From positions 1-64,000 of the forward strand of contig JBOGCH010000005.1 of assembly GCA_051656645.1 (NCBI GenBank): a stretch of DNA of 64,000 bases, read 5' to 3'. Position 1 is the first letter of the stretch. Each line of letters begins with the position of its first letter. The stretch is from JBOGCH01 sp051656645 (GTDB lineage Bacteria; Bacteroidota; Bacteroidia; Bacteroidales; Marinifilaceae). Positions 25,150 to 32,640 of this stretch are shown piece after piece. Both the position numbers and the translations under genes were made by a program. The notes under the pieces were generated by a model. It was not told the DNA's origin and did no database searches. It was given only the letters and a program-made list of their open reading frames with translations.

Positions 25150-25515
25150 TTATTTTGATATATTGATTATCTCTTTACCTGATAAAATAGCATAAGAGCC
25201 AATTAAAATGCCTTTACGCCGTTTTAAACAAGAATCTTGAATATAAACAGCATCACAAAGAAGAAAGCTTATCAGATTTGCTGTTAATGTTCGCTTGGTT
25301 GCTCGATAATGTCCGGTTCCCGAAATAGGCGTCACAAGTTGATAACCTTTCTCTATGATGTAGAGATTTCCTTCTTTGTAATTTCGTACATAATCAATAC
25401 AAAATCCTCTGGTAGAACCTAAATTGTAGCACATCTTGAATCGCTTGTTCCTTCTGAGGAATATTCTTAACATAAGAAGTGCTTGGATGATAAGTGGTAA
25501 GAGTAATAATTTCAT
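25150..25515 (-). CDS. Small membrane-anchored phage protein
   Basis: 121 residues. The first 18 (KLLLLPLIIQALLMLRIFL) form one hydrophobic helix followed by RRNKR, a likely N-terminal membrane anchor with a cytosolic body (inside-positive rule). The rest is alpha/beta with several Lys and Arg. It directly follows a strong terminator, so it would need read-through or an unseen promoter. Function unknown; a superinfection or membrane-related role is possible. Confidence 0.5.
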   Translation of the reverse strand: MKLLLLPLIIQALLMLRIFLRRNKRFKMCYNLGSTRGFCIDYVRNYKEGNLYIIEKGYQLVTPISGTGHYRATKRTLTANLISFLLCDAVYIQDSCLKRRKGILIGSYAILSGKEIINISK

Positions 25516-25540
25516 AATTTGAATTTTTGATCAATAAAAA

Positions 25541-25559
25541 AATCACCTTGAGGGTGATT
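25541..25559 (-). terminator. Intrinsic terminator overlapping the stop of gene 25543-26196
   Basis: Minus strand: AATCACC, loop CTCAA, GGTGATT, then TTTTTATTG. The stem encodes the last residues of the gene (Q-S-P-S-R-stop). It marks the end of the replication unit. Downstream genes would be transcribed by read-through or antitermination. Confidence 0.8.
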
Positions 25560-26196
25560 GCTTTGATTTGGGTTTGTATTTAATAGCTTCCATTCTTGCC
25601 TTGGCGGCAGCCATGTCTTTTTTCATGTCCGGGAATCGCTCAAGTAGTCCTACCATGATTTTTTCGGACCGCGTTTTAGTCGTGATGGATTGTTGAAATC
25701 GTCTTTGTTCTTCAATCTTCATGATTGAATAGCGTTTCTCCTCTGCATATTTTGAGAACCATTGTCCGATATTCATTCCGGATATAGAGCCATAAAGCTG
25801 AGAGTAATCGCCCATCTTTATTTTTCGGAACAATAAAGCGAAATCAGCTAAGTTGAAGTCGAAGAATCTATCATAAAGCATTTGAGCGATATCCATTATT
25901 TGGTATTCGTCCAATTTCCGATCTTCTTTGACATTTATGTAATCGTTCAGCTTGTGTAGCCATACCTCAATGAGTAGAGGAGGGGTTTTGTTTCCGTAGA
26001 TTTTTCCAATCTCCCAAAGTTTGACAATTTTGTCCTGTTGGCATCTCTCGACAGTGTTATAACTTCTGTATCTATTAAAACACATATCGGGATTCATGCC
26101 TTGTAGGAATAATTCAAAAGATGGGAATTGCGATTTAATCATTACTTGCTTGGCGCACACGCTCGGCAAGACGTCCTTTTGCTTGATCAAGTCCAT
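25543..26196 (-). CDS. Replication-linked phage protein of unknown function
   Basis: 217 residues from ATG 26196 (MDLIKQKDVLPSVCAKQVMI), preferred to an upstream TTG. Landmarks: KLWEIGKIYGNKTPPLLIEV then WLHKLNDYINVK, DEYQIMDIAQMLYDRFFDFN and FALLFRKIKMGDYSQLYGSI. This set recurs in proteins encoded next to replication initiators in Bacteroidales phages and conjugative elements (I recall the label DUF6633, not verified). The helical body and coupling to the initiator by a 62-nt overlap suggest a helicase loader or replisome partner; that is an inference. Confidence 0.6.
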   Translation of the reverse strand: MDLIKQKDVLPSVCAKQVMIKSQFPSFELFLQGMNPDMCFNRYRSYNTVERCQQDKIVKLWEIGKIYGNKTPPLLIEVWLHKLNDYINVKEDRKLDEYQIMDIAQMLYDRFFDFNLADFALLFRKIKMGDYSQLYGSISGMNIGQWFSKYAEEKRYSIMKIEEQRRFQQSITTKTRSEKIMVGLLERFPDMKKDMAAAKARMEAIKYKPKSKQSPSR

Positions 26197-26863
26197 TTTC
26201 TTTTCTTTTTGGCGCAACTTTTTCTTTTCTTTCTTTTAAAAACCAATAATAGAATCGGCGTTTAAAATCTTTCTCTGATTGAATCGTTGATAATTCATCC
26301 ACTCCGATGATGTGTGCTATGAACTCCGATGATATATTTTCCCATTCGTTAAAAATAAGAAGACCTGTTTTACTTCTCATGGCTAATGACTCCATCCACA
26401 TTTGGTCATTTCTCGCACACGCGCTATACTCACATTCCTTATTATTTATATTATTCTTATTGTTTAATATATCCTTATTGTTATGTTTAGGAAATTTTCC
26501 GTCACGGTAATTTTCCGTCACGGTAATTTTCCCCATCGGTTCGTTATGGAAATTTTCCGTAACGGGTACGTCCATAAGATAGTATGAAACAGAACCAAAT
26601 TTCCCATCTTCAGATATGGCTTGTTTTGATTTGACAACCCATCCTGATGAGATTAATTCTTTCATGTATTTATCTAAGGTCTCGACATGATAGCCGATGT
26701 CGTTGGCTAATTTATTTCTATAAAACAGCCAATTATCAGGCTTCGACGCCATGAAAACAAATAAGAATCTCGCTCTATCAGATAAAGAGCAATCCTCAAT
26801 TAAAGCGTTAGGTATTACGCTAAAATTGCAACGTATTTTGTTGAGTGTATTAAAGCTTCCCAT
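26135..26863 (-). CDS. Winged-helix replication initiator
   Basis: 242 residues. N-terminal winged helix (about 1-105): FSVIPNALIEDCSLSDRARF, LFVFMASKPDNWLFYRNKLA, then an HTH in ANDIGYHVETLDKYMKELIS, the layout of phage replisome-organiser / DnaD-like initiators. A low-complexity Asn/Lys linker (about residues 125-145: NNKDILNNKNNINNK) leads to a helical C-terminal part with FKRRFYYWFLKERK. The linker region carries four 16-bp iterons and an AT-rich stretch, as phage lambda's O gene carries its origin. It follows ssb directly (the two genes share base 26863). Confidence 0.75.
   Translation of the reverse strand: MGSFNTLNKIRCNFSVIPNALIEDCSLSDRARFLFVFMASKPDNWLFYRNKLANDIGYHVETLDKYMKELISSGWVVKSKQAISEDGKFGSVSYYLMDVPVTENFHNEPMGKITVTENYRDGKFPKHNNKDILNNKNNINNKECEYSACARNDQMWMESLAMRSKTGLLIFNEWENISSEFIAHIIGVDELSTIQSEKDFKRRFYYWFLKERKEKVAPKRKENGLDQAKGRLAERVRQASND
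26438..26566. repeat. Candidate replication origin: iterons plus AT-rich region inside the initiator gene
   Basis: Plus strand: AATTTTCCGTCACGGT at 26493-26508 and again, identical, at 26509-26524; a degenerate copy AATTTTCCCCATCGGT at 26525-26540; and AATTTTCCGTAACGGG at 26551-26566. Each full copy contains the inverted repeat CCGT-C-ACGG. A run that is almost only A and T with few G/C occupies 26438-26490 beside them, fit to be the unwinding element. Because the unit is 16 bp, successive copies fall in different reading frames (TVTENY, YRDGKF), so the DNA and not the protein is being repeated. Confidence 0.75.
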
Positions 26864-27279
26864 TAGAACGGTAAATCATAATTTTCAGGATAAGGAACAT
26901 GCTCTTGCGGTTGATATGTGGCTTGTTCATGAGATTGTTGAGTGGCTTGTTCGTCCTCTTTTCTTGCTCCAATGAATTGAATAGTATTAGCCATCACCTC
27001 TGTTCGATAGTGCTTATTTCCGTCTTTTTCCCACGATGATGTTCTTAGTTTTCCCTCAATGTAAAGTTTAGAGCCTTTTTTTACCCACTTTTCTGCGATT
27101 TCAGCCACTTTTCCCCATAGTTGGATGTTGTGCCACTCCGATACTGTTTTACGCTCTCCTGACTTATCTTTGAACGTCTCAGAGGTAGCGAGCGTAAAAG
27201 ATGCAACCTTATTGTCGCCTACTGTCTTTATTTCTGGGTCCTTTCCGACGTTTCCTATTAGGATTACTTTATTTACCAT
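26863..27279 (-). CDS. ssb: Single-stranded DNA-binding protein
   Basis: 138 residues. OB-fold signature from the start: VNKVILIGNVGKDPEIK, VASFTLATSE, EWHNIQLWGKVAEIAEKWVK and KGSKLYIEGKLRT. A Gln-rich disordered tail ends in the acidic tip YDLPF, close to the D-x-x-P-F tip that recruits partner proteins. It protects single strands in phage replication and recombination. Located upstream of the initiator with start of one adjoining stop of the other. Phage-type copy, not the chromosomal ssb (inference from context). Confidence 0.95.
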   Translation of the reverse strand: MVNKVILIGNVGKDPEIKTVGDNKVASFTLATSETFKDKSGERKTVSEWHNIQLWGKVAEIAEKWVKKGSKLYIEGKLRTSSWEKDGNKHYRTEVMANTIQFIGARKEDEQATQQSHEQATYQPQEHVPYPENYDLPF

Positions 27280-27472
27280 TTCTCAATTTATTTAAGTCGT
27301 TCAAACTAATTATTTCTACAATTCTACATTCCGATGCGTGCGCTGTTTCGGTATGATTGCCAGGAGTGTACAATAACTCCATCATGCTTGTATCTTTGTC
27401 GTATTTAGTAACTACTGCTACTGAATTAGGATACAATGTCCATTCCACTAATTGTCCTATTAATTTATTCAT
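27269..27472 (-). CDS. Small phage protein of unknown function
   Basis: 67 residues (MNKLIGQLVEWTLYPNSVAV), with two predicted strands and a short helix; it overlaps ssb by 11 nt. Contains AHASECRIVEIISL. Not recognised. Confidence 0.6.
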   Translation of the reverse strand: MNKLIGQLVEWTLYPNSVAVVTKYDKDTSMMELLYTPGNHTETAHASECRIVEIISLNDLNKLRNGK

Positions 27473-27490
27473 GTGTGTGTTATATTTTTG

Positions 27491-27769
27491 TTAGACGAAT
27501 TTTAGACGATTCATTAGACGAATGTTTCGGCAGCGGAAACATATTACCGTAAAACCGTCTGTTGTTTTTGCGTCATGTCCGAAAAATCTGAACGGTTTCT
27601 TCTCATGGCATTCTCCACACTCTTTTAGTGGTTCGTCTGAGGAATATCCCGCTTGTTCTCTAAGCGTTTGTTTAATATGCTCGCCCATGATTTGACTATC
27701 CTTGTCGCTCCATTTGTCAGGAGGAGTAGGCTTTGCTAGTGTTTTGCTGTATGCTATAAGCTCAATCAT
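27491..27769 (-). CDS. Small zinc-ribbon protein
   Basis: 92 residues. C-terminal half has ECGECHEKKPFRFFGH followed by DGFTVICFRCRNIRL: two C-x2-C pairs about 27 residues apart, a zinc ribbon resembling the core around some HNH nucleases but without the catalytic His pattern. N-terminal half is helical. Probably a nucleic-acid-binding helper. Coupled by 4-nt overlap to the gene upstream. Confidence 0.65.
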   Translation of the reverse strand: MIELIAYSKTLAKPTPPDKWSDKDSQIMGEHIKQTLREQAGYSSDEPLKECGECHEKKPFRFFGHDAKTTDGFTVICFRCRNIRLMNRLKFV

Positions 27770-28023
27770 GATAATTCCTCCACGTCTTTTTTTAGTTGCT
27801 CATTTTCGGATCTTAATCTCCAGATAATTCCTTCTTTCTTGACAAGATCTAACTCTAATAAATCCTTACAAGCGCGCGCTCCTGCAATAACATCTTTGAG
27901 GTGTTTTATTTGTGCATTTGCTTTTTCGATATCTTCTTTTAGAAGATCTTGCGCTTTTTTATATGCTTCATTTTCGTGACGTAATGCGTCAATTTCTGAT
28001 TGTAGTTCTTGTAGCTTATTCAT
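27766..28023 (-). CDS. Coiled-coil protein
   Basis: 85 residues, one long amphipathic coiled coil with Leu at heptad spacing (MNKLQELQSEIDALRHENEA onward to NEQLKKDVEELS). Overlaps neighbours by 4 nt on both sides. Function unknown. Confidence 0.65.
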   Translation of the reverse strand: MNKLQELQSEIDALRHENEAYKKAQDLLKEDIEKANAQIKHLKDVIAGARACKDLLELDLVKKEGIIWRLRSENEQLKKDVEELS

Positions 28024-28412
28024 GTTTCTTTGATTTCTATGTTGTGAAAGTATTTCATTAACTTTCGCTTAATAACGTACTCTCTTGTTCTAAAACCTTT
28101 GGTGTCTTCAACTATCTCTACACCTTCTCGGATATAAACAAAGTCAGCCACATAAGTGACTGACCTTTCTGAATACCCTTTATTAAGAGGTTGTAAGGGG
28201 ACTAGTTCATACTTTACTTGCTCCCTCAGATTTGAGATAATACCTTGTTGTTCGAGAAACTTTAATTCATTGGCCCGGTTGTGTTCCTTTTTTGAAGCAT
28301 GGTTGCCAACTTTAGTGTTATTGAACTTTGATTTTTTAGTTGTTGCTTCTCCTGGATTCACCCATTTGCCGTTGATGAATTTAAGCTTCAGTGGTTTTAT
28401 CGGGTTCTTCAT
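28020..28412 (-). CDS. DUF1064-like protein (nuclease-like fold)
   Basis: 130 residues from ATG 28412 (MKNPIKPLKLKFINGKWVNP), preferred to a TTG at 28430. Landmarks of the DUF1064 family: FNNTKVGNHASKKEHNRANE, VTYVADFVYI, then EIVEDTKGFRTREYVIKRKL. The D ... E-D-x-K arrangement resembles a PD-(D/E)XK nuclease core. In many siphoviruses this gene sits in the replication region, where it may process DNA. Overlaps the DUF4494-like gene by 32 nt. Confidence 0.75.
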   Translation of the reverse strand: MKNPIKPLKLKFINGKWVNPGEATTKKSKFNNTKVGNHASKKEHNRANELKFLEQQGIISNLREQVKYELVPLQPLNKGYSERSVTYVADFVYIREGVEIVEDTKGFRTREYVIKRKLMKYFHNIEIKET

Positions 28413-28839
28413 AAGGGAATACGTCAACAATTTTAGTTTCTCCTGTTACCGCTAAATCGTAAGGTACAACAAATGTAGATAGTGCTTTTTCGATATTCTC
28501 GATTGCACGTTTGATGTCCGATGCTTGAACTAAATAGTATTGGTTGCTTTTTTTCTCTTTACCTGATACCTCGTCAGCGTCAATGAAAGATACTTTGACC
28601 TTGTACCATTTGTCGTCATTCTCATCATCCGATGGAACAACTTCTGAGATGTTTGATTTCTTTAGAGCGTCAATGTAGTAATCACCGTGCACAATGGACT
28701 CCATTTCTTTGATAACGCCACCTTCTGCTTCAGTATAACTCATTGCATCCAAGAGATACAATTCACTTACTTTGCGCTCACGTCCATCTTCTGTTATTTT
28801 AATGTACTTTACCTTTGCTTCAAACCAATTTGCTATCAT
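28381..28839 (-). CDS. DUF4494-like protein
   Basis: 152 residues. Opens NWFEAKVKYIKITEDGRERK and has YLLDAMSYTEAEGGVIKEME and WYKVKVSFIDADEVSGKEKK, landmarks of a family restricted to Bacteroidota and their mobile elements (DUF4494 by recollection). The fold looks like an alpha/beta single domain. Its function is not known. Coupled by ATGA to the 45-codon gene upstream. Confidence 0.75.
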   Translation of the reverse strand: MIANWFEAKVKYIKITEDGRERKVSELYLLDAMSYTEAEGGVIKEMESIVHGDYYIDALKKSNISEVVPSDDENDDKWYKVKVSFIDADEVSGKEKKSNQYYLVQASDIKRAIENIEKALSTFVVPYDLAVTGETKIVDVFPYEEPDKTTEA

Positions 28840-28973
28840 GTCTTTAATTTTTTAATGAGTTTATTAATCTGTGTTTTCTTGTTTCTATCTTTTATTGTAT
28901 CACCCAATAGTGGTACATAAGAAAGAAGCAACTCAATTAGTAGTGATGCTTCTTTGTTTAATATGGATTTCAT
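28836..28973 (-). CDS. Very small phage protein
   Basis: 45 residues (MKSILNKEASLLIELLLSYV), a hydrophobic helix followed by a strongly basic tail (KDRNKKTQINKLIKKLKT). It overlaps the antirepressor by 41 nt and shares ATGA with the next gene, which argues that it is translated. It may bind membrane or nucleic acid; unknown. Confidence 0.5.
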   Translation of the reverse strand: MKSILNKEASLLIELLLSYVPLLGDTIKDRNKKTQINKLIKKLKT

Positions 28974-29700
28974 CTTTGAACTTGTTTACAAAGTAGATCT
29001 GTCCTTTACCGCTTACCTTTGTGGTGGTCTTAACAATAACTTCGCCCGAAGGTTTGGTTATAGTGGTTTTCTTCATTTCGAACAGCTCTCGTTCCATGGA
29101 TCGTTGGGTAGGCTGATTGTATCGTTCGCCATGAGAACATAAGTAGCCGTTTACTCTAAGCCATTCAAAGAATCTTTTCTCGACCATGTCAACGCCGTTT
29201 TGTTTTAGAATCTTTGCCATCTCTCCAATAAGGATTGATTTTTGTGATGTTTCAACGGCTTGTGCAAATAAGACTTTTGGAGCTTGGAAGGCTATGAGTG
29301 CTTTTTGTTTTTCAATCTCTTCTTGTTGTTGTGCAGCAAGAAGGAGCGCATCTCGGAAAGATCCCGGTACTTGGTTTGCTGTTCGCATCTTTCGGTATGC
29401 GTTGTCCTGATCTATGAAGTAACGGCGTGCTTGTTTGCCTTTGTCGTTACCTTCGACCATTGCGAGTTGTTTGGCTGTGTCGATGGTGAGGGCGTATTCT
29501 CTTCTTGTCGTAGCTCCTGTTTCTCGTTCCACAATTTTATGGAGTGAGCAATAGTCTATATTTTCAACAAATCCATATTTGTCAATACGGTTTTTCATCC
29601 ATGTTGAAAAGTCTTGTTTGCTTTCTAAGAATTGGTGTAAATCTCTTGCGGATACAGCTTGTTGTCCGTTCTGTTCGGTTATTCTTATAAGTTCATTCAT
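28933..29700 (-). CDS. Phage antirepressor (AntA N-terminal, KilAC C-terminal)
   Basis: 255 residues. N-terminal AntA/AntB domain: VSARDLHQFLESKQDFSTWM, then KYGFVENIDYCSLHKI and EYALTIDTAKQLAMVEGNDK. The C-terminal KilAC/ANT domain begins near residue 120 (ALLLAAQQQEEIEKQKALIA) and has SILIGEMAKILKQNGVDMVE, a winged helix, and GYLCSHGERYNQPTQRSMER. Proteins of this kind counter the lysogenic repressor or alter early gene expression. Its place far from the repressor, in the lytic operon, suits a late-acting switch factor. Confidence 0.85.
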   Translation of the reverse strand: MNELIRITEQNGQQAVSARDLHQFLESKQDFSTWMKNRIDKYGFVENIDYCSLHKIVERETGATTRREYALTIDTAKQLAMVEGNDKGKQARRYFIDQDNAYRKMRTANQVPGSFRDALLLAAQQQEEIEKQKALIAFQAPKVLFAQAVETSQKSILIGEMAKILKQNGVDMVEKRFFEWLRVNGYLCSHGERYNQPTQRSMERELFEMKKTTITKPSGEVIVKTTTKVSGKGQIYFVNKFKDEIHIKQRSITTN

Positions 29701-29989
29701 TGAATTTGTTTTTATGGTCGTGTTTAGTATGGCAATCTCGACATCGCATGGTGATATTATTTACATCCCACGCCAATTCACTCATTCCATCTCTCTGGCA
29801 ATCGTTCACAGAGATATCATGCGAACAATCAATAATGTGGTGATTAGAGTTAATACCACAGGTTTCACAAAATACATAGCCGTATTTGTCTATCATGACT
29901 GCAATCTTTTGCTTCTTAGCTTTCACTACATTTGCATCTATGATACTTTTATCAATGAGCTCTCCGGAGCTCGTTCTGTATCTATTCAT
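29693..29989 (-). CDS. HNH endonuclease-like protein
   Basis: 98 residues. Zinc/catalytic landmarks: VFCETCGINSNHHIIDCSHD, ELAWDVNNITMRCRDCHTKH. A C-x2-C pair, two neighbouring His residues, the Asp-Val-Asn-Asn strand and a C-x2-C-H-x2-H end form the beta-beta-alpha HNH pattern. Such small phage HNH proteins nick DNA in packaging, recombination or homing. Here it lies between antirepressor and SNF2 helicase genes (8-nt and 4-nt overlaps), so a recombination role is favoured. Confidence 0.75.
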   Translation of the reverse strand: MNRYRTSSGELIDKSIIDANVVKAKKQKIAVMIDKYGYVFCETCGINSNHHIIDCSHDISVNDCQRDGMSELAWDVNNITMRCRDCHTKHDHKNKFNE

Positions 29990-31632
29990 CTTTGTAGTCT
30001 TGTGATTAAATCGTTAAAGGTTGATAGTTCTTCAATCGCTTCATTCTTTCCGCCTGTAGCCTTGTTGGAAACATTGCGCTTCTCCTTGATGAGTTCGTAG
30101 ATATCCTCGTCTATTGTCCCTGCACCTAGAAAGTAGATACAGTTTACTGAATCCTTTTGCCCGATACGGTGTGAGCGATCCTCGCATTGGTCTGTATCGG
30201 CTGCAGTCCATGGGAGTTCAATAAAGGCAACGTTCGAAGAGGCAGTAAGAGTAAGTCCAACGCCGGCCGCTTTTATGGAGCAAACAATTACGTTTACATT
30301 ATCGTCCTCTTGGAAAGCATCGATGTTTTGTTGTCGTTGTGCCATTGAATCGTCTCCGAGTACTGATACAGCCTCCGGAAAGCGTTGTAGTATCATTCCG
30401 GCAACCTCTTTTAAGTGACAAAATAGAATGATCTTTTCCCCTTGTTCGATAACGTCCGATATATAGTCGCATACATCGTTTAGTTTTCCGCGAGCCGATA
30501 TGTGTTTTAAGTGATGAATACGTACCATTACCTCGCCTCGCATGGCGCGCGCTACTTCCTGGTCTGTGGCGTGTTTGTACTTATACAAGTATTGGCTTAG
30601 GTCCGCTAATGCTTCGTCATACTCTCTTCGTGTGGTTATTTCGCAAGGCACTACGGTCCTGATTTTATCGGGAAGTTCTGTTAATACCTCTTTCTTGTTT
30701 CGTGAATAAAAACATGTAGTAGATAGTTTGTAGTGAAGTTCCTCCAGATGATCGTTGAAACCGTAATTGGTTACAAAGTTTTTGTATCCGCCAAACTCAT
30801 TTATTCTCCCTAAGATTGCAAGCTCGGAAGCAAGATCCTTTGCTTTATTAACGATGGGTGTTCCTGATATGGCAAATATTACTTCTTTGTTGTTACATAT
30901 ACCCCTTGTGAGTTTGGTTTGTAGGGTAGATGGTTCTTTAACCCGGTGCGCTTCATCGATAATGACTGATTTAAAAAGATCGATATCTTTATTGAATACA
31001 ATGTCCTTTAAGAGTGGTTTAACGCCTTTGGGTGTGTTGTAGTAATCGACAAAGAATTTAGCTAAGCTCTCGTAGTTGCAAATAAATACATCTGTTTTTA
31101 CCTGAGCGCCGAACGGGGAGTTGCCGGAAGCGAATTGAGGCCAACTGTACCGGTTTGTATTATTTAAAATAGAAACCCTCTTGTCTGTCCACATTCTCCA
31201 CTCTCTTTGCCAATTTATTTTCAATGATGCCGGACAAATAATTAAACAAGGAAAAGCGTTTAGGGCAACCACTGAGGCTATGGCTTGACAAGTTTTTCCC
31301 AATCCCATTTTATCGCCAATAAGTACGCGTTTGTGCTTTATGTTATAAGCGATTCCTTTAGCCTGATAGGGGTAAGGAGTGAGTTTAAGAGGTATTTCAA
31401 TGTCAAGTTCCGGCATTGGTGGAATGTCTTTCTTTTCCCATTTCCTAAGCTTGATTATTGGAATACCGTGGCGTAGTGAAAATTCAACAACTCTATCGCG
31501 GTGCATCAATGGAACAGTCCATGCTTTTAACGATCGGTCGTAAACAGCATCGGGAAGTTTTTTGACTGCCGTGCTGAGTTGTCGATTGAACTCGAAAGCT
31601 ATTTCAAAGCAATTACTTTCCAAAATTCTCAT
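29986..31632 (-). CDS. SNF2-family DNA helicase/translocase
   Basis: 548 residues. Walker A in GDKMGLGKT (about residue 107), DEAH-box IIDEAHR (about 224), motif III SGTPIVN, motif V-like VGLTLTASSNV and motif VI RSHRIGQKDSV (about 485). The N-terminus (FNRQLSTAVKKLPDAVYDRS) looks like the HARP region of SMARCAL1-type annealing helicases. Expected to remodel replication forks or recombination intermediates. It ends just before the HNH gene and begins within the preceding small gene by 20 nt. Full length. Confidence 0.9.
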   Translation of the reverse strand: MRILESNCFEIAFEFNRQLSTAVKKLPDAVYDRSLKAWTVPLMHRDRVVEFSLRHGIPIIKLRKWEKKDIPPMPELDIEIPLKLTPYPYQAKGIAYNIKHKRVLIGDKMGLGKTCQAIASVVALNAFPCLIICPASLKINWQREWRMWTDKRVSILNNTNRYSWPQFASGNSPFGAQVKTDVFICNYESLAKFFVDYYNTPKGVKPLLKDIVFNKDIDLFKSVIIDEAHRVKEPSTLQTKLTRGICNNKEVIFAISGTPIVNKAKDLASELAILGRINEFGGYKNFVTNYGFNDHLEELHYKLSTTCFYSRNKKEVLTELPDKIRTVVPCEITTRREYDEALADLSQYLYKYKHATDQEVARAMRGEVMVRIHHLKHISARGKLNDVCDYISDVIEQGEKIILFCHLKEVAGMILQRFPEAVSVLGDDSMAQRQQNIDAFQEDDNVNVIVCSIKAAGVGLTLTASSNVAFIELPWTAADTDQCEDRSHRIGQKDSVNCIYFLGAGTIDEDIYELIKEKRNVSNKATGGKNEAIEELSTFNDLITRLQR

Positions 31633-32002
31633 ATCTCATTTCCTCCTTTGCTTTAGAGATTAAAGTGCGAAGCCAATCTATTTGATGCACACATGAACGG
31701 TTTAGTCGTTCTAAAGAGTTTACTAATAGATTTTCTCTCTTACAAGATGCTTCGACAAGGTTTTTGAGTATTGAAGGCGGTATCTTAGCGTCACGTCCCA
31801 TTTCTCTGATAACCGAGTTGGCATAAGCTGTATCTTGATGATACTTTGCATCGGCTAACATCTTTCCTGTGCGCGCTAAGTAAACAACTAACTCGTTGCC
31901 TCTCTCAACCATTAATGCCGGATTGTCGTCAGGTTGAATAAGAAGATACTCTTCTATCATTTCAACCTCTTGTTCTAGGTCTGCTAATGATGTTATAATC
32001 AT
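31613..32002 (-). CDS. Small helical phage protein in the recombination module
   Basis: 129 residues from ATG 32002 (MIITSLADLEQEVEMIEEYL), which overlaps the nuclease stop in ATGA; an upstream TTG at 32068 is rejected. The segment YLARTGKMLADAKYHQDTAY, with NSVIREMGRDAKIPPSILKN, is common in helical proteins next to phage PD-(D/E)XK exonucleases. No catalytic residues apparent. Likely an accessory of the recombination cluster. Confidence 0.65.
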   Translation of the reverse strand: MIITSLADLEQEVEMIEEYLLIQPDDNPALMVERGNELVVYLARTGKMLADAKYHQDTAYANSVIREMGRDAKIPPSILKNLVEASCKRENLLVNSLERLNRSCVHQIDWLRTLISKAKEEMRYENFGK

Positions 32003-32640
32003 AGGTCTCCAAATAATAAGTAATACTTTTCTGCAAGGTTTAAACACTTCTCTCTGCCTGACTTCCAAAGAGGATCACCACGCTTGATTAGTACTTTAAA
32101 TACCTTGTAGTTGATTTTTGAAACGCCGATAAGTACATCCTGATTGGAACCGGCCATATTCATATAGAAATAGCGTTGGCGGTCATAATCAAAATATTTA
32201 ACAGCCTCTTCAAATTCTCGTTGTGTTTTGGCTGTAGTACTTTTTAAATCACCTCCCCATCCTAATGATGGCATCCATAAGTCCCATTTACAACGTGCCG
32301 GAAGTGTGAACATTTCGGAGTCGAACGTTTGTTTGGGATTAACCATGATTTTCTGTGTATCCGCAAGCTTTAATATGGTGCGCGCCATTTCGTCCTTTTG
32401 GAAGAATAACTTCATTCGCTCGGCAACTTCAAAGTCCTTAGCTGTATATTGTTCGCCGTCGCAAGTAAGATTGAAGAAATTTACTTTTTCAGGTTCAGTA
32501 ATCATACAGTCTATGAGGCGACCAAAGTTGTAAGCTAATGTAGGATCGCGCTCCATGTCGCCATAAAGCTCTTGTTTCAACTTAGAAAGGTCGGAGTTTG
32601 AAACTTCCGACCTTCTATAGTAATCACTTGGCTGATACAT
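31999..32640 (-). CDS. PD-(D/E)XK exonuclease-like protein (RecE/Cas4-type)
   Basis: 213 residues. N-terminal helices with EVSNSDLSKLKQELYGD, FGRLIDCMITEPEKVNFF; catalytic core CKWDLWMPSLGWGGDLKSTT (D ... D-x-K) and the YDRQRYFYMNMAG helix (Q-x-x-Y), the RecB/exonuclease VIII signature. It would resect 5' ends to give single strands for RecT. The second gene after recT, with the DUF1351-like gene between them. Complete but shorter than RecE. Confidence 0.85.
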   Translation of the reverse strand: MYQPSDYYRRSEVSNSDLSKLKQELYGDMERDPTLAYNFGRLIDCMITEPEKVNFFNLTCDGEQYTAKDFEVAERMKLFFQKDEMARTILKLADTQKIMVNPKQTFDSEMFTLPARCKWDLWMPSLGWGGDLKSTTAKTQREFEEAVKYFDYDRQRYFYMNMAGSNQDVLIGVSKINYKVFKVLIKRGDPLWKSGREKCLNLAEKYYLLFGDL

